Positions 38,127 to 51,544 of a stretch of DNA of 64,000 bases are shown piece after piece. Numbering within the stretch: position 1 is the stretch's first letter; the number at the start of each line of letters is the position of its first letter. The DNA lies in contig QANY01005064.1 of assembly GCA_003255025.1 (NCBI GenBank), positions 682,001 to 746,000 on the forward strand, written 5' to 3'. The notes below the pieces were generated by a model. The model was not told the DNA's origin. It did no database searches and was given only the letters and a program-made list of their open reading frames with translations. Made by a program: the position numbers and the translations under genes. The DNA is from Datisca glomerata. Lineage: Eukaryota > Streptophyta > Magnoliopsida > Cucurbitales > Datiscaceae.

Positions 38127-40354
38127 GTCTGTAACATTGGTGTTGGAGTATATTACTTAAGTGGACAAGTGAAAGTCTAGGTGAGAGGTGGCTATATGTA
38201 TAATGTCAATTTTATTGAGGAGCACTCTAGATATGACTACGTTTGTCTTATGTTTCGCGATTCTGAAATTTTTGAGAAATCAAAAAGTTTATAATGAAAG
38301 TCGAGTATGCATTGAAGAGATAAACTATGTCTCTTCGATTTGATCGAAGAAGTAAATATCTCTTAATGACATTCACAGACTACAAGGTGAATATCGAGAT
38401 GGTATCTCAATCGGTTACATTTGGATCACCCGGAAAATAGTGTAACATTAAGGAGAAATGTTTTCCTTTAACATGATGGGATTTATGTTTAGTTATTTAA
38501 TGGACATATTTTCTTTTTGAGACTTAGCTTTATAAATGACATATTTTGAATCTAACATCATCTTTGACAGTTCTTGAAACACCACAAGAATTATGGAATG
38601 TTCGTAAATCTAGTTTACCTAACCTTCATATATGTGGACGTTTAGCACACGTGTCAAGAAAGAATGTTGTCAAGTTAGATGGTAGATCAAAACGAAATCT
38701 AATTATAGGCTACGCAAAAAGGAATGTGGGTTATCTATTTTTATAGTACCAAGAATAAGAAGTGTTTATAAGTATAAACATTGAATTCTTGGAAGATGAC
38801 TATATTTTGAAAGGAATATCTAGACGCAATACAAACTTAGAAGAATTTTTTGATAGTTCATGTGTCATGTAATCCAGTTGGTAATAGATAAGTCCAGATA
38901 TTAGTGAGAATCCAGTTAGTCAAGAGAATAAGAATGAAGTACTTTCTAGTAGTACATAACTTTGTATTTGGAGGGTTTCTCATTCATATGAGAAGTAAAT
39001 ATTTCTAGGAGAGTCCGATATGGTAATCTTGGTGGAACATAATGTAGATCACAATCACTACGTTGTAGTGGGGAGGATCACAACCAAGTGAAAGATTCAT
39101 GTTCAAGTGAGAGACTTTCGAGTCCATCTTAGAGGAACATGACTCAGGTCCCAGAAACTGCATAAATGTTGTAAATGATGTAAAGTAAATCATTAGTTTT
39201 AAGCAATGAAATTTAAAAATGATTCCATTAACTCTAATGGAGTATGAAAACTTGTAGAACCCTAGAGTATTAGGTGCCAAAGATCTACAAGCGGAAGTGA
39301 GACATAGTCAAGACCTTCAAAGATTAGAAAAAATGACATACTTAAAGAGAAGTATAGCAGATCATTTTCCTAATAGACATGCTCATGTCTATAAAGATAT
39401 TATATCCTTTGCAGCTCATTTCATTTACAATTTTTGACAAATGGATGCCAAGAACGCTATCTTGTATGACTATCTTGAAATGAATATCTTTATGTCTCAA
39501 TTTTTAGATTTTTTTACTAAATCTCAGGAATTATGATAAACATGATGCATTAGTCCAGTCGTGGACTGAAGCATGCATTAAGGACTTAGAACATTATATT
39601 GATCATGCAATCAAAGTTTTGATTTTCATCAAGGACATAATAAGCCATGTCGGCAAGAGAATGGAATGAAACATAATGATTTTTTGGTATTTTATGTGGA
39701 TGACATTTTATCATCGAGAATGATGTTGAATTAAATGTCACCAATGAAAACATATTTGTCTGAATTTATGATATCAAAGACTTTGAACAAGTGGTATTCA
39801 TTCTAATAATTAAGTTCTTTCGAGACATAAATATAGAATGGTGTTCTTATCCTAGACTGCGTAGAGAATAATATGTTGTATACGTGTGCGATGAAGGATT
39901 CTAAGAAAGGGATTGTTGCCCTTTTAGGTTTGGAACTTATGTATTTTTTCGGTGTCTTATGCCATAATATGAAATATATAACAAGGAGACAGTTCCCTTA
40001 TTTTCCGTAGTGTTGAAAGTCTTAAGTATGTTATATTGTACACCGCATGTATATTTCATAGTAGTCTTAGTCAGCAAATATCAGTTAAATCTTAGAGGAT
40101 TTCACTAGATAGCTATGAAGTATATACTCAAGTATCTTAGGAGAACAAGAGATTACGAGCTTGTCTATCATGTGAAAATCTCATACCAGTCCGGTATATA
40201 GATTAAAATTTTCAGTTAGATTACTTCAGCAGTAGAACCTAGCAGGTCAATTTAGGACGACTTTAGCCACAATGTCTTTGAGTCACATGTAGAGACACAT
40301 GAGGGTTAAGCTGAATGTAGACGCGCGTTAGGAAAAATGGAAGATTATTAGCAT

Positions 40355-41596
40355 TGTGCCTTAAAAGAATTGAAATTCTATCGTATTTATTGAGACATTT
40401 AATCTGGTTAATAATAAATACTTTATTATTATATTATGTGTAATACATTATTGTAAAAGGTCCACATGCATAATAGTACTTGGTTTATGGGTCCTGTGGA
40501 GTTTAACTCATAAGAATAAGATATTTAACCAATAGTCATTTATGACTTGTAAATACTTAATTTCATAGTCTAGTTAAGCTGAGCGCTCTACTAAGAAATG
40601 ATTGTAGTACATTAACTCTATTATGTAGAGTGACTTACCTTAGTCATTAGGTGGAGTACATAGTTAATGTACTAGACTACTAGTGCATTTCAAATGCGTT
40701 GAAAGGACTAATGAGTCTGGTTTTTAGTAAATTACTATCAAATGAAAATCATGACTCATTGCTATTGTTTTATGAGTGCTCTCAATCTTGAGTGAGTTAT
40801 GAGCTCATATTTAATAATTTAATTGTTTTGATCTATTAAGAATGAGATTTTATAAGTCGACATACTCTGTGGCTGGATAATGAGTTATTAGATAGTGATT
40901 CCATAGATTCTAAATAGTAGAATCCATGGACATTTTTAATTAAGTGGCATAATACCTCTTAAATAATTCATTTATGTGGTCATAATAAACTAAGCGCTTA
41001 GTATCTCGGGTAGAGTACTAGAGATTTGATAATTTTACTTGAGACATCAACTATGAAAATTATCATAGTTGACTAGTAGAATGAATTTAGAACCTAAGGA
41101 TATCAAGATGTTATAAATATTAGGTCGATAATAATTTAAATAATTATACATGATAGTATATTATGAAGGGGCATTACATAATAAATAATAGGTCAATGAT
41201 AGTTACATCGAGTAATATAAAATACATTTGGAGTTCAATTATAATTTTTTAATAGAGTTAATCGTACTTAATAATAATATATAAAAAAATTGAAATATTA
41301 TGGCTTTGAACGATGTTCTTCTTCCAAAACAGTTTTTTGTGTCAATAAAAGAAAACGCTTTGGCCGAACAAATGTTTAGAAGAGAGAAAAAGATGGAAAA
41401 GTTTTGTGACCTGATTTTATTCTAGCGACTATCTGCTCGTGATTTTGTTTGACAGTTCGATGAATAGTAAGGAAGATTATGATGTTTTGATTTTTAATCG
41501 ACACACTTCAAAATGTATTTTTCCTAATTTATAATATAAATATATTGTTTCTCAAATATTTAAGATCCTGTATTTTTTACTACATTGATTCATTCA
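40355..41596 (+). repeat. 3' LTR of copia retrotransposon
   Basis: Starts TGTGCCTTAAAAG and ends TTGATTCATTCA. It is about 410 bp shorter than the 5' LTR because of one internal deletion near 41275, where sequence corresponding to about 32080-32485 is missing. No 5-bp target duplication could be found outside the pair (AGGAT left, TGTTT right). Confidence 0.8.
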
Positions 41597-42355
41597 TGTT
41601 TAAGTAAAAAATTGGAGAGAATTTATTTTCACGAATAAAATTTACTATTTTTTCAATCAACTTTCTTAATTGTGACTTAGATAACTGCCCAATTGTAGGA
41701 GATTTTGGGTTCAATTTTTCAATCCTCCAACTGGTCAAAAACTTAAAAAGGATTATCATTCATTCTTTTCACTCGCCCAATTGATAGGATGTTCTCCTTT
41801 AAAAATAACCAATGTCATTCGAGTAATGATGAAGTTTAAGTTAGCAAGTCTAAATGATTAATAATTCTATACTCAACTAATAATAGAATTAATTTTTAGT
41901 TTATCAACTGTGTAATTATAATAAGATGGTGTTTTAAAATGAATTATTAAATTAATTCATGAATTATCGATAAATTAATAAGTCAGTGAACACTTAGTCT
42001 AAATCTTTATCAGTGTAAAAATTACGCATAAGTAACTTTTTTCTTACCATTTAAACAAGAGGAAACAAAATATGATATTTACTTCTCCTCAAATCTAATT
42101 TGCTTTAACTCAACATTATAAATTTTTTCATTGTACTACTACAATAGCGATTAGGATCATCTTAGCAATTGTAGAGGGGAGGTTAAATATGAGTCGTCCA
42201 GTTAGATTTGGACAACTCGATCACATGTTAAAAAGTAAAAAAAACAATGATTTTTTTTATCTTTTTCCTTAGCAGTCTGGCAAGATCTAAACAATCCAAA
42301 TCTGATGGGGCGATCCAGAAATACGACAGTGTTTGTCATTGGAGTCCAACGACAA
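41597..42355. other. A+T-rich stretch between copia sequences
   Basis: No gene or repeat recognised. Confidence 0.45.
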
Positions 42356-43560
42356 ACAATCCATTTTCCCTACTAGAATGTTGATTGTGATTGCAACTAT
42401 ACATAATTTGGAGATACACTAAATGAATGTTAAGACTGCTATCTTGAATGGAGAGCTAGATGAAGAAATCTATATGGAATAACTTGAAGGGTTCATGGTT
42501 ATGGGCGAAGAACGAAAGATCTAGAAGATTGTTAAATCTCTTTATGGGTTGAAATAAGCTCCGAAGTAGTGGTATGAAAATATTTGATCACACTACGCTA
42601 TCAAATGACTTCATGGTAAATGAGTGAGACAAATGTGTCTATGTTGAAGGTACTAGTGATATGTTTGTCATAATATGTTTATGTAGATGATATGCTCAAA
42701 ATGGGATTAAATAAGGATATCTAATGAGATATTGAGTCCTAACTTTGACATGAAAGACTTAGGCCTAACATTTGTCATTCTTAGAATTCAAGTGAATCGA
42801 ACTTCCGAAGAACATATCCTTACCCAATCTTATCATGTAGAAAAGATATTTAAAAAGTTCAGCCAATTTGAAAGCCAATGAGCTGTATCTCCATTTCACT
42901 CAAACTGTAAGTTGAGAAAGAATGATGGAGTTGGAGTATCTTAGTTGGAATACTCGCAAATAATTGATAACATGATGTATATCATGAATGGCACAAGGTC
43001 TGACGTAGCCTATTTAGTAGGAAGGCTTGCAAGATACACGAGTAATCCTGGACGTGGTCATTGAGATGCTTTAGTCAAGGTGCTCGGGAACTTAAATTAC
43101 ACTATCGACTATCAATTGTATTATACGATGTACTGACATGTATTGAAGGGATTTAGTGATGCGAACTAAATATCTAAGTCTAGAAACTAAATTCGCGAGT
43201 GAGTATATTTTTACCCTAGGTGGTGGAGCTATATCTTGGAAGTCACAAAGTAGGCTTGTATAGCTTGTTTGCTATGCAATCAGAGTTTATAGTATTAGAC
43301 AATGCTGATGAAAAAGCTGAATGACTTCGAAATTTTTTGGAAGATATTCCACTGTGGTCAAAGCCCGCGTCAACCATATGCATACACTATGACAATATGA
43401 CTACTACTTTTAGAGCGAAGAATAATGTGTGTGATGGTAAGCCTAGACACATCAGATTTTATTAGGTCAAAAAAATCAGACAGATCTTTTAACAAAATGA
43501 TTATCAAAAGAGCTAGTAAAGCTGGCATCGAGGTGAATGAGTTTAAAGCTTATTCAATGA
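42356..43560 (+). pseudogene. Second copia reverse transcriptase-RNase H fragment
   Basis: Reads MNVKTAILNGELDEEIYMEQ, then SLYGLK..APK, VYVDDML (YVDD at 42680-42691), and further on the RNase H motif region around 43300-43400. In-frame stops occur at TAA and TAG inside these blocks. It has no LTR of its own here and lies just beyond the full element, in the same orientation, so it may be a truncated relative or an old tandem partner. Confidence 0.72.
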
Positions 43561-44740
43561 ATCATTCATGTGTTAACATATTGATTGAAGTTTCCAAGAT
43601 CTAGGTTTAAGATGTAAACGACTTAGTCCGACTCAATCAATCTGGTCTGATCTTGTCAAGTCTGGATGGAACTCTAATTTTTTCCACATGTTACATTATG
43701 TAAGACAACAAAGCAATTAAGAGACAAAGTTGTTGTCTCTCAACAGTTATATGGTGTGTAGACAGTTTCTGTTGTAGGGAAGTTATATGTCACATGTCTT
43801 TATGAGAAGGGGGCAGTTTTAGATCTGCCCACTTCAAGATTGAAGTGGGCGGTTTTCTATAAAAAAAACTGCTACCCTTTAATATATTAAATGTAATTCG
43901 CACATAGAAAAAGGATCGAGTCTTTTTCGTTTTTCCCTTCTGTTTTCAAAAACGTATGTGTGTTTTTAGGAGAAATAATATTTTTCGAGTTCTCTATCGA
44001 TTGAAGTATTCATTTATTCCACCTTCAAAGACGTTCAACATAATCTCTAAAACAACCGTGGAGGGTGAAAATTTCTTTGGATCATTGCCCAACAACCCTC
44101 GACAAATATCTTTTTTGTTTATAATTTTCTGTTTAGAGTCTGTAATCTTATGTACTATCATTTTTTGTATGTAATTTCTGGTTTAATATAGAAGCGTTTC
44201 TGTTCAAGTTTTTTTATTCCTACTACGACTCTAACATTAAGAACAATTTAACTAACTAAATTCATATTAACACATAAGTTTAAGGTCACATGGATTAATC
44301 TAATTGAAGAAAGAAAATTTATGTTAACACAATAATTTAGAGTTTTGGATTAAAGAAAAGTTATATTAATCTAATTGAAAAGAAAAATTCATATTAACAC
44401 AATAGTTTAGGGTTTTTGATTAATCTAGTTGAATGCAGAAAATTATAAACAATGATAAAAAAAATGAAAATATCTAGTCTCGCATCAAGATAAATGTACA
44501 GATGTGAAAAAAATTCATTCAAGATGGTAATTTAATCATTCCATCTTTAGACTCACTTAAGTGGTTTATTCTTATCAATGTTAAACTCAACGATAATGTA
44601 TAACATTACACCACAAATATTAGAGTAAAAAATCTAAAAAACCTACTCTAAACTAACATGAGATAATGTACAAGGTGGACATGAGTAATTAAATAAAAAA
44701 TAGACGCCCACAAAATTTAATAAAAAAATTAAAAATATAA
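43561..44740. other. Non-coding region after copia fragment
   Basis: Could contain the LTR of the preceding fragment, but no matching copy exists in the window. The 72-codon frame at 43956-44174 has no recognisable features. Confidence 0.4.
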
Positions 44741-44754
44741 ATAAAATTGTACAT

Positions 44755-44990
44755 AGATCAGCATGTGCTGTTGATTTATAGACCAAAAAAATATAAATAA
44801 GACAATATGTGCTGTTGATTTATAGACCAAAAAAATCTAATGTTAATTTATAGACCAAATTGATTTGAAAAAAAATCTAATGTTAATTAAAAATATAAAT
44901 AAAATTGATTTGAAAAAAAATCTAAGACAATATGTGCTGTTGATTTATAGACCAAAAAAATCTAAGACAATATGAGCTGTTGAATAAGAG
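44755..44990 (+). repeat. Irregular tandem repeat
   Basis: Repeated units of 'gtgctgttgatttatagacc' followed by 'aaaaaaatctaa' and 'gacaatat', at least four copies with varied spacing. Confidence 0.85.
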
Positions 44991-46230
44991 ACGATTAAAA
45001 TCTCACTATATGTATAACGGCAATAACTTTACACTGAATGCCGAATCTTAGTATAGATCAGCATCCATACAGCATAATAATATTTTAGAAGGTCCATATT
45101 CTCTGCTTCCTTTATAGGAAGGTTAGAAGAAAGATGAAAATTGCAAAACAGCCCCTAGTTTTTGGTTCAAGCTGGTGGTTTTGTTTGGCAGACAAGAAAT
45201 AACCAAATAAGAGTAACTTTCCCACATAGAAAATACTAAAGTAATGTCTAGTTGACAAAAAAGTAGAACATTGGGGAGAGAAAAATGGTGATTAGGAATT
45301 ATAATGTAAAAAAAAATCATCCATTCAGGGAAAGGTTTCTTCATAATAGTGAAAGTAACAAAGCTTAGTTTCCAATCAATAGAGTGATTTATTTAGTGGA
45401 TGAGAATAGTAAAGAATAATAATAGTGCACAGGATCCATGGTGGTAGTGATCTGAACTTGGACTTCGCTTAGTTTTCTCACCCTTTCACTCCATCCAAAC
45501 TATACTTCTTTAAGCAAAAAGCAATTCGTTTTGAAGTAATGGGTAAGACTAGGGTGTCAACCTACTATTGTCAAAAGGTGTGTATTCATTGTCAGATCAT
45601 TCTTATATGATGTGAGATGATTTAATCATAGATACAAATCATGCATCATTACTAAGTAAGCCAGATTAATAACTTAGTCTGTATGTGGATGAGGATTCGT
45701 TCCTGTTAAGAGGATCAAGAAGGGTTCTTTTTTTCTGGTCTGTTTGATTTAAAAATAGAGTGATAAGATCTGATTTCAGAAAAATATAAAAATAAATATC
45801 AGAAACATATATTTGTCAGTGTTCGTGTTGAAGTGATCTGGTCTGTCTATTCTACTGGCGAGCTAATATAAGGAATATATTTTCGTCTGGATGTATGGTG
45901 AAGTAAATCAACTATGTTCACTCATTTCCTCAAAAAAAAATTACTATGTTAACTAATTTTGTTTCTAGCATTAGCCAATCTACTCAAGATTGATTATTTA
46001 TTTATCTATCTTCTGAAAAATGTATCGTCATCCAATACTATATTAAATTATTAACCGAGAGTGTTATGTAAAAAGCTTAAGCTATTAGGCTAAGTGTCCA
46101 ACTCCAACTATATACATTAATTGACGTTAATATTATCGTTCTTGGGGACGGATTTTGATGATTATAAACATATCCAAAATAAATCAACCATGCATTATAA
46201 TAATGTTAAAGTAATTCGAATTTTAGCATT
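44991..46230. other. Intergenic region upstream of ACC oxidase gene
   Basis: No gene recognised; presumed to contain the promoter of the ACC oxidase gene at its right end. Confidence 0.5.
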
Positions 46231-46237
46231 ACTAGGC

Positions 46238-46247
46238 CTATATATAG
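46238..46247 (+). promoter_or_regulatory. Probable TATA box of ACC oxidase gene
   Basis: CTATATATAG lies about 65 bases before the ATG at 46309, which fits a short leader containing the purine-rich 'gaagaagaagaaagg'. Confidence 0.55.
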
Positions 46248-46308
46248 TCCCTAATGTTGTCCATATTGTGCCACCAAATAAAACAGAGAAGAAGAAGAAA
46301 GGAAGAAG

Positions 46309-47846
46309 ATGGAAATCCCTCTGATTGATTTGAATGAGCTCAATGGTGAAAACAGGAGCAAAACTATGGAGCTTCTCAATGAAGCTTGTGAAAAATGGGG
46401 CTTCTTTCAGGTTACAAAAACCATCAATCTTTTCTTTCTTCATTTCTCAGTTTTAAATTAATAAAATAAATACCCACCATTATAAATACAATCATAAATG
46501 ATAATATAATAAGTTATTCTGATTAAACTATTAAGGTGAAATGAGAGGCAAGCTCTAACGATATGTTCTGAGCTTTTAAACTAGTATTTATTATTATGAA
46601 AAGGTGATTAATTTGCTTATGCAGGTAGAAAACCATGGAGTAGAGAAGAAGCTGATGGAGAAAGTGAAGGATTTGGTGAATAAACATTATGAGGAAAATT
46701 TGAAGGAAGAGTTTTATGAATCAGAAGTTGTAAAAAGCTTGAAGGAAATGAAAAATGGAGGTTTTTCTTTTTCTTCTGATGTTGACTGGGAAAGCAGCTT
46801 CTTCATTTGTCATCGTCCTCAATCCAACATCTATCAAATTCACCCAAATCTCTCTGATGATCTTTGGTAAGTCCTAAGATTATGATTACAAAGTTCAACT
46901 TTCGACAAACTTGTACTCTGATATCAATTGTTACGAACAAAATAATCTACACGACGTAGATAGAATCATTTAAATTTTAAGCAAAAATACTCTGACTAAA
47001 CCTAATAATGAACCCTTTTTGTCTATTCTAGAATAAAAATACAACTCTAAAATCATGATTATACTAGAGATTTGTGACACATCTTTTTAATAATATATAG
47101 TTACTGAAATTATGTGCATAAATGTAGCAAAGCTATGGATGAGTACATACCTCAGATGATAAAATTAGCAGAGAAGCTTGCAGAGCTCATGTGTGAGAAT
47201 TTGGGACTCGAAAATGACTTCATTAAGAAAGCATTCTCAGGAAGCAATGGTCCTTCAGTAGGTAATGTCAAATTATCTTGAAATCTTAAACCATTTAACT
47301 CGAGTGAACAGACAAATTGTTGATGCGAAAATTTAAATTCACGATCTCGATGCAACATTGATTATTTGAATAATTCTTTTGTCAGGTACGAAAGTAGCGA
47401 AATACCCAGAATGCCCTTACCCAAAACAGGTGAGAGGATTAAGAGAACACACAGATGCAGGAGGAATAATACTTTTGCTTCAAGATGACCAAATCCCAGG
47501 CCTAGAATTCTGGAAAAATGGAAAATGGGTAGAAATCCCACCTTCCAAAAACAACACCATCTTTATCAACACAGGTGACCAAGTTGAAATACTAAGCAAT
47601 GGGAAGTACAAAAGCAAATTGCACAGAGTCATGGCTGACAACAATGGAAGCAGACTGTCAATTGCTACCTTTTACAATCCTGCAACTGATGCCATTATTT
47701 CTCCTGCCCCAATTCTCTCATACCCATCTCAGATTTGCTTCCAGGATTATCTCAAGCTTTATGCCACTACTAAATTCTCTGATAAGGGTGTTAGATTTGA
47801 GTCCTTTAAGAAAATGATTGATGGTAATCATGCTGTTTTGTCTTAG
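46309..47846 (+). CDS. ACO: 1-aminocyclopropane-1-carboxylate oxidase
   Basis: Four exons: 46309-46410, 46625-46866, 47128-47261 and 47386-47846, all with GT..AG borders and matching phases, giving 312 residues. The enzyme is a cytosolic non-haem Fe(II) oxygenase that turns ACC into ethylene using ascorbate and bicarbonate. The iron ligands H181, D183 and H239 (HTD .. LHR) and R249-x-S251 (GSRLSIATFYNP) are present. K162 and R179 match the two residues known to be important in petunia ACO (K158, R175), and R296 the C-terminal R299. The N-terminus has the usual IPLIDLNELNGENR and ACEKWGFFQVENHG blocks. Blocks NGKYKSKLHRVM, YPSQICFQDYLKLYATTKF and HYEENLKEEFYESE place it nearest the Arabidopsis ACO1 (At2g19590) branch. 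The start is the first ATG and follows a purine-rich leader. It looks intact. Confidence 0.95.
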
Positions 47847-47882
47847 TGTTTTTTTTAAAGTATTATGGTTGATTGGGATATT

Positions 47883-47888
47883 AATAAA
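47883..47888 (+). terminator. Polyadenylation signal of ACC oxidase gene
   Basis: AATAAA lies 37 bases after the stop codon; T-rich runs follow. It may be near-upstream element and 3' end rather than the only site used. Confidence 0.5.
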
Positions 47889-48339
47889 ATGGGGTTTTAA
47901 AAGTTTTTTTTTGGTTGTTTTAATATAAGGGCTAAATATTACAGAGTGGGGGAGGACTCTGCATTTAGAAAATTGTGTTGTTTTTTCTTTTCTATTTTCT
48001 GTTATCATGTGATTCTAAAGTTACAGGATTGACGATGTATAAGAGTTTTTATCCTGCTACTGTTATTTAGAATGTCAAAGAATGTCATTTGAATTTCATC
48101 CTCCTTCTGCTCGGATTGGGTTCAGTCTTGGACAGATCCACTTTGATTTAATCTTTGATATCACATGTGTTTAAACATCTAGTGAAAATCATCTAGTGAA
48201 AATCACTTGTTATAACACTATAACATTTATCACTTGTTAGATAAATTCATCTAGTGAAAATCATAACTCAAAATCTCAATTAATAATCACTTACTCATTA
48301 AGTGGAAGCGTACTTTAATTAATGAGTATAGAGTTGAAC

Positions 48340-48475
48340 ATTAGAGAACAAATTGCACTTGGCCTGATATAGCTTATAGTGTAAACAGATTAAACATATA
48401 TACTAGTAACCTAAGTAATGAACATTGCTGATCCACTTGCAAAAGGCTTACCGTAGAGAAGAATAATTGAATCAT
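48340..48475 (+). pseudogene. Small copia reverse transcriptase fragment
   Basis: Reads CTWPDIAYSVNRLNIYTSNL and, after a frame change, NIADPLAKGLP. These are the DIAYAV-RLS-YTSNP motif near the end of reverse transcriptase and the DPLTKGL motif at the end of the polyprotein, joined by a deletion. Confidence 0.62.
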
Positions 48476-49838
48476 GGCTCAGTTAGGGAACTAGCATATT
48501 ATAGTAAAATAAGGAAAAGAATAGCCTAAAAATTAATAAATTACACAAATGATCGAATTTACTAGAAGCCCAACATGAAAACCTAATAACATTAGTGAAC
48601 TGGCGAAAACCCTAGTCTCAAGTTCTCTCAGTGAAAATTAACGAAGAAACAAAACCCTAGTCCTAAGTTCTCTCAAGCAGCGACGCGAAGAAACCCCACA
48701 AAACGACCTGTCCACTGCAAAATCTAACAGAAAATCTTTGAAAAATTCCATCTCATACCTAAATTGCAGCAAATCATCATGAAGCTACATCTAACAATGC
48801 AACGTTCCGGAAAATCGCGATTGTAATATGAAAATTTAGTTTTCATTTTTCATTTTTCGTATATAACACTATATTTCGTGTTGACTTTTTATCACTGCAT
48901 CTTCTTTTAATAAACGTTCTTCATTTTTGTATGTAACAGTATCTTTCAAAAATTTCATCATTAAAACCTATGAATCACGGTAATTTTTTTAACTTCAATA
49001 TACTCACTGTTTTTCGTTCTATATTGTGTTTGTTAAGTGCATTACTGAATTTGCTGGCATATTTAGTTATTGTTTCACACTGAAGCTCATCACTAGTATA
49101 TTTATAACTGATTTAAACTGAAAATTATTTTTGTATGCATTACTGATTTTCAGGGGTACAGTTATTTCTGCCTTATGTGTGTGTATATATATATATATAT
49201 ATTAACTTTAACTTCAATGTAAAATGATTGCATATTGTTCATTATGTAAACATGCCTAACAATATGCTAAAATGTAAAAACTGACATGTGAAGTAGTATA
49301 TTGGAGTATCAAGATTGCAATGATACAACATTCGTACATATGTATATTCCTATATTATATAAACATATAGTCATTTACTGTTAATTAGCATAGTTATATT
49401 TAATTTAGCACATAAGTTATTTCTGGATTTGTATATTGATATATTGTCTCAGTATTTTGATGATTATTGTATTGTAGTATGGTTAATGTTTCATGTATTA
49501 CATAAAACATATAGGCAACAAAATATATATGTTTACTCATAATATATAATCAATGACTGTCTGATACGATATAAATATTTATTTGAGAAAATAAACCATG
49601 TTATAGCAATATATTGATGATTATAGCTGTAAGTAAATGTACAAACTAAACATTGTGAAGTACTATATTGTAGCAGTGCGACTGCAATGACATATGTACA
49701 TGCTTGTAGTATAATTGTATATGCCTATAGTTTATAAACATATATTTAATAAGTGTGAAATCAATGTACAATACTGCTTTAATGTTCATTGTGTTAGTTA
49801 GAATGCTTACATTTATCTGAAAAATTTATAGAAATACA
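48476..49838. other. A+T-rich region with no gene
   Basis: A short TA microsatellite lies at about 49187-49202. Nothing coding recognised. Confidence 0.5.
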
Positions 49839-49925
49839 ATGAGGGAAAAAACACTGCAACAAAAAATAATACAAATGCGAGGAAGGAACAAATTAAACAA
49901 AGTGAAAAAAATTGTTGAATTAGAG
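49839..49925 (+). pseudogene. Possible first exon of DUF1985 gene
   Basis: ATG at 49839 opens 29 codons rich in Lys, Gln and Arg (REKTLQQKIIQMRGRNK), ending in a donor GAG|GTAACT. The next exon-like block starts at 53855, beyond the Mutator-like element. Without the element the intron would be 84 bp, a normal plant size. The phase does not agree with the open frame of the next exon, so either a base has been lost or this is not the true exon. Confidence 0.35.
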
Positions 49926-50003
49926 GTAACTATATACATATAACACTAATTTATGCATATGTAAACAAATTTTTATATATAATGACTGAATACATTTTTT
50001 GTA

Positions 50004-50300
50004 GGGTTAATTTTATAAACACCCCTTAAACTATAAATGATTTTTACGTAAACCCCCTCAACTTTGAAGTTTTCCTAATTTACCCTTCAACTTTTAGAGC
50101 TATCATTAGACCATTTCTATTAGATTTTTCATCTTCTACCTACTAAGTTGGTCACGTGCCTAGCATGTGACTAAAATTTGGATAAATTTACCCTTCCCCA
50201 TAACAAAACACATGTTTTGACTAGCTAAAAAAAGAAGAAGCTATTTAAAAAAAAAGCTTGAGAAGGGGAAGAATAGGGCACAAGTTTCTAGGAAGTAGAA
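50004..50300 (+). repeat. Left terminal inverted repeat of Pack-MULE
   Basis: Pairs with 53561-53839. Shared landmarks in order include CCCCCTCAACTTTGAAG, TCTATTAGATTTT, AAGTTGGTCAC, TGTTTTGACTA and GCTTGAGAAGGGGAAGAA. Confidence 0.85.
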
Positions 50301-50909
50301 GACATTTTCGCAGGAATTATAATTTCCATGGAGAGACCCCTAGGATAGACTCAATGATATTAGGACCCTTGTGAAAGACTTGATAGAATAAAAGGCTTAA
50401 AATAATTCCATTAGAGTCCCACTTCTGAACTTTCTGTGCAAACTCACTCTCGATGGTCACTCCCCTTTGTGAAAGACTTCTTCCTGTGATGGACTCATCT
50501 TCTATGCGAAGGAATTCAAATCTCTTCTCTGTGAACTCATAAATTTTGTCTCTATGAAATCCTTCTCTATAAAACCCGAAACCCTTCTAAACTCTTCACT
50601 GCAAAGTGAAACCTTTTTCTGCTATTTCCTTCGACAATAATCCACGGAACCCTTGGTTCGTTATTCTCATAACACTGAGATTGCCGTCAAAGCTCTTCAC
50701 GAAGAATTAAGATTACCGTCGAAGCTCTTCATGGAACACTAAGATTACTGTTCAAAACCCTTGTTCACGAGTGTTATTGAAAACCCTAGTCCACTGAAGC
50801 CGCATCATTGCTGTTCGTAACCCAGAGTTCATAGATTTTGATTTCATCTCTTTCTAAAATTGCTATGCTTATTGGCTTACTGAATCTCATTGTCATATTG
50901 TACACTTAC

Positions 50910-50990
50910 TGGCTTACTAATTCTCATATAGTTACTGGCTTACTGATTCTCATATAGTTACTGGCTTACTGATTCTCATATAGTATGCTT
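50910..50990 (+). repeat. 26-bp tandem repeat in Pack-MULE
   Basis: About three copies of a unit containing 'gttactggcttactgattct' followed by 'catata'. Confidence 0.85.
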
Positions 50991-51170
50991 ACTAATTTTC
51001 AATTGCAAGTATTAAATTTGTTAAAATATGTGCAAGATTGCAATTGCAAAACACCTAAAGTGCATGGCCAAAAAATGTCGAAGAAATTGGTAGAAGCAGT
51101 TAAAGTTCTCGGCCTAAACCTCTGGAGAAGGGTTCGCATCACCCAAACTCTTCTTTTTTTGTATGGCTAA
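50985..51170 (+). other. 61-codon ORF of unknown nature in Pack-MULE
   Basis: An ATG-started frame with a basic middle part (KTPKVHGQKMSKKLVEAVKV). I do not recognise it. It may be part of a third captured fragment or chance. Confidence 0.2.
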
Positions 51171-51544
51171 TGAAAAAATATGAGAAACAAAAGAAGATAA
51201 TACAATAAGGGGAACATTTGTTCTTTGGTCTTCTAGTACTGAATATGATTATAATTCAAAAGAAATACACATCTTATCACACTGCGTGAATCAATTGAAA
51301 CTAAGAGACAAATATTTTTAGATTGGGTTTATGATATGTATAATTGCTGCAAGCTCTTGCATATTTGGTCATAAGCTGTGAAATCTCTTTAAGGTAGCAA
51401 CTCAATTAAGTCGAAAGACATCTCTGATATGATGCGTATAAGCTTGTTGATTTAAGTGGTACTTCTGTACTTCAAGTTAATTGAAGTATTTTAAGATTAT
51501 ACAATTTGGGGTTTTTTAACAGTTAACCTTTCAAAAGAAAAAAA

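Larger units (their letters stand above)
32812..40354 (+). pseudogene. Degenerate copia internal region (gag-pol)
   Basis: Plus-strand traces in order: a gag knuckle remnant near 36140 (DWKYFYCGKTRYNKPAK), a protease remnant near 36240 (TTSWFVDSEIINHIHNS), an integrase C-terminal block at 38546-38746 (LETPQELWNVRKSSLPNLHI, KRNLIIGYAKRNVGYLF) and reverse transcriptase with FLVFYVDDIL (YVDD at 39693-39704). Frames are broken throughout, so it is inactive. Two structures enlarge it: a ~520-bp triplication at 34410-35975 and a solo LTR at 36649-38126. Confidence 0.78.
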
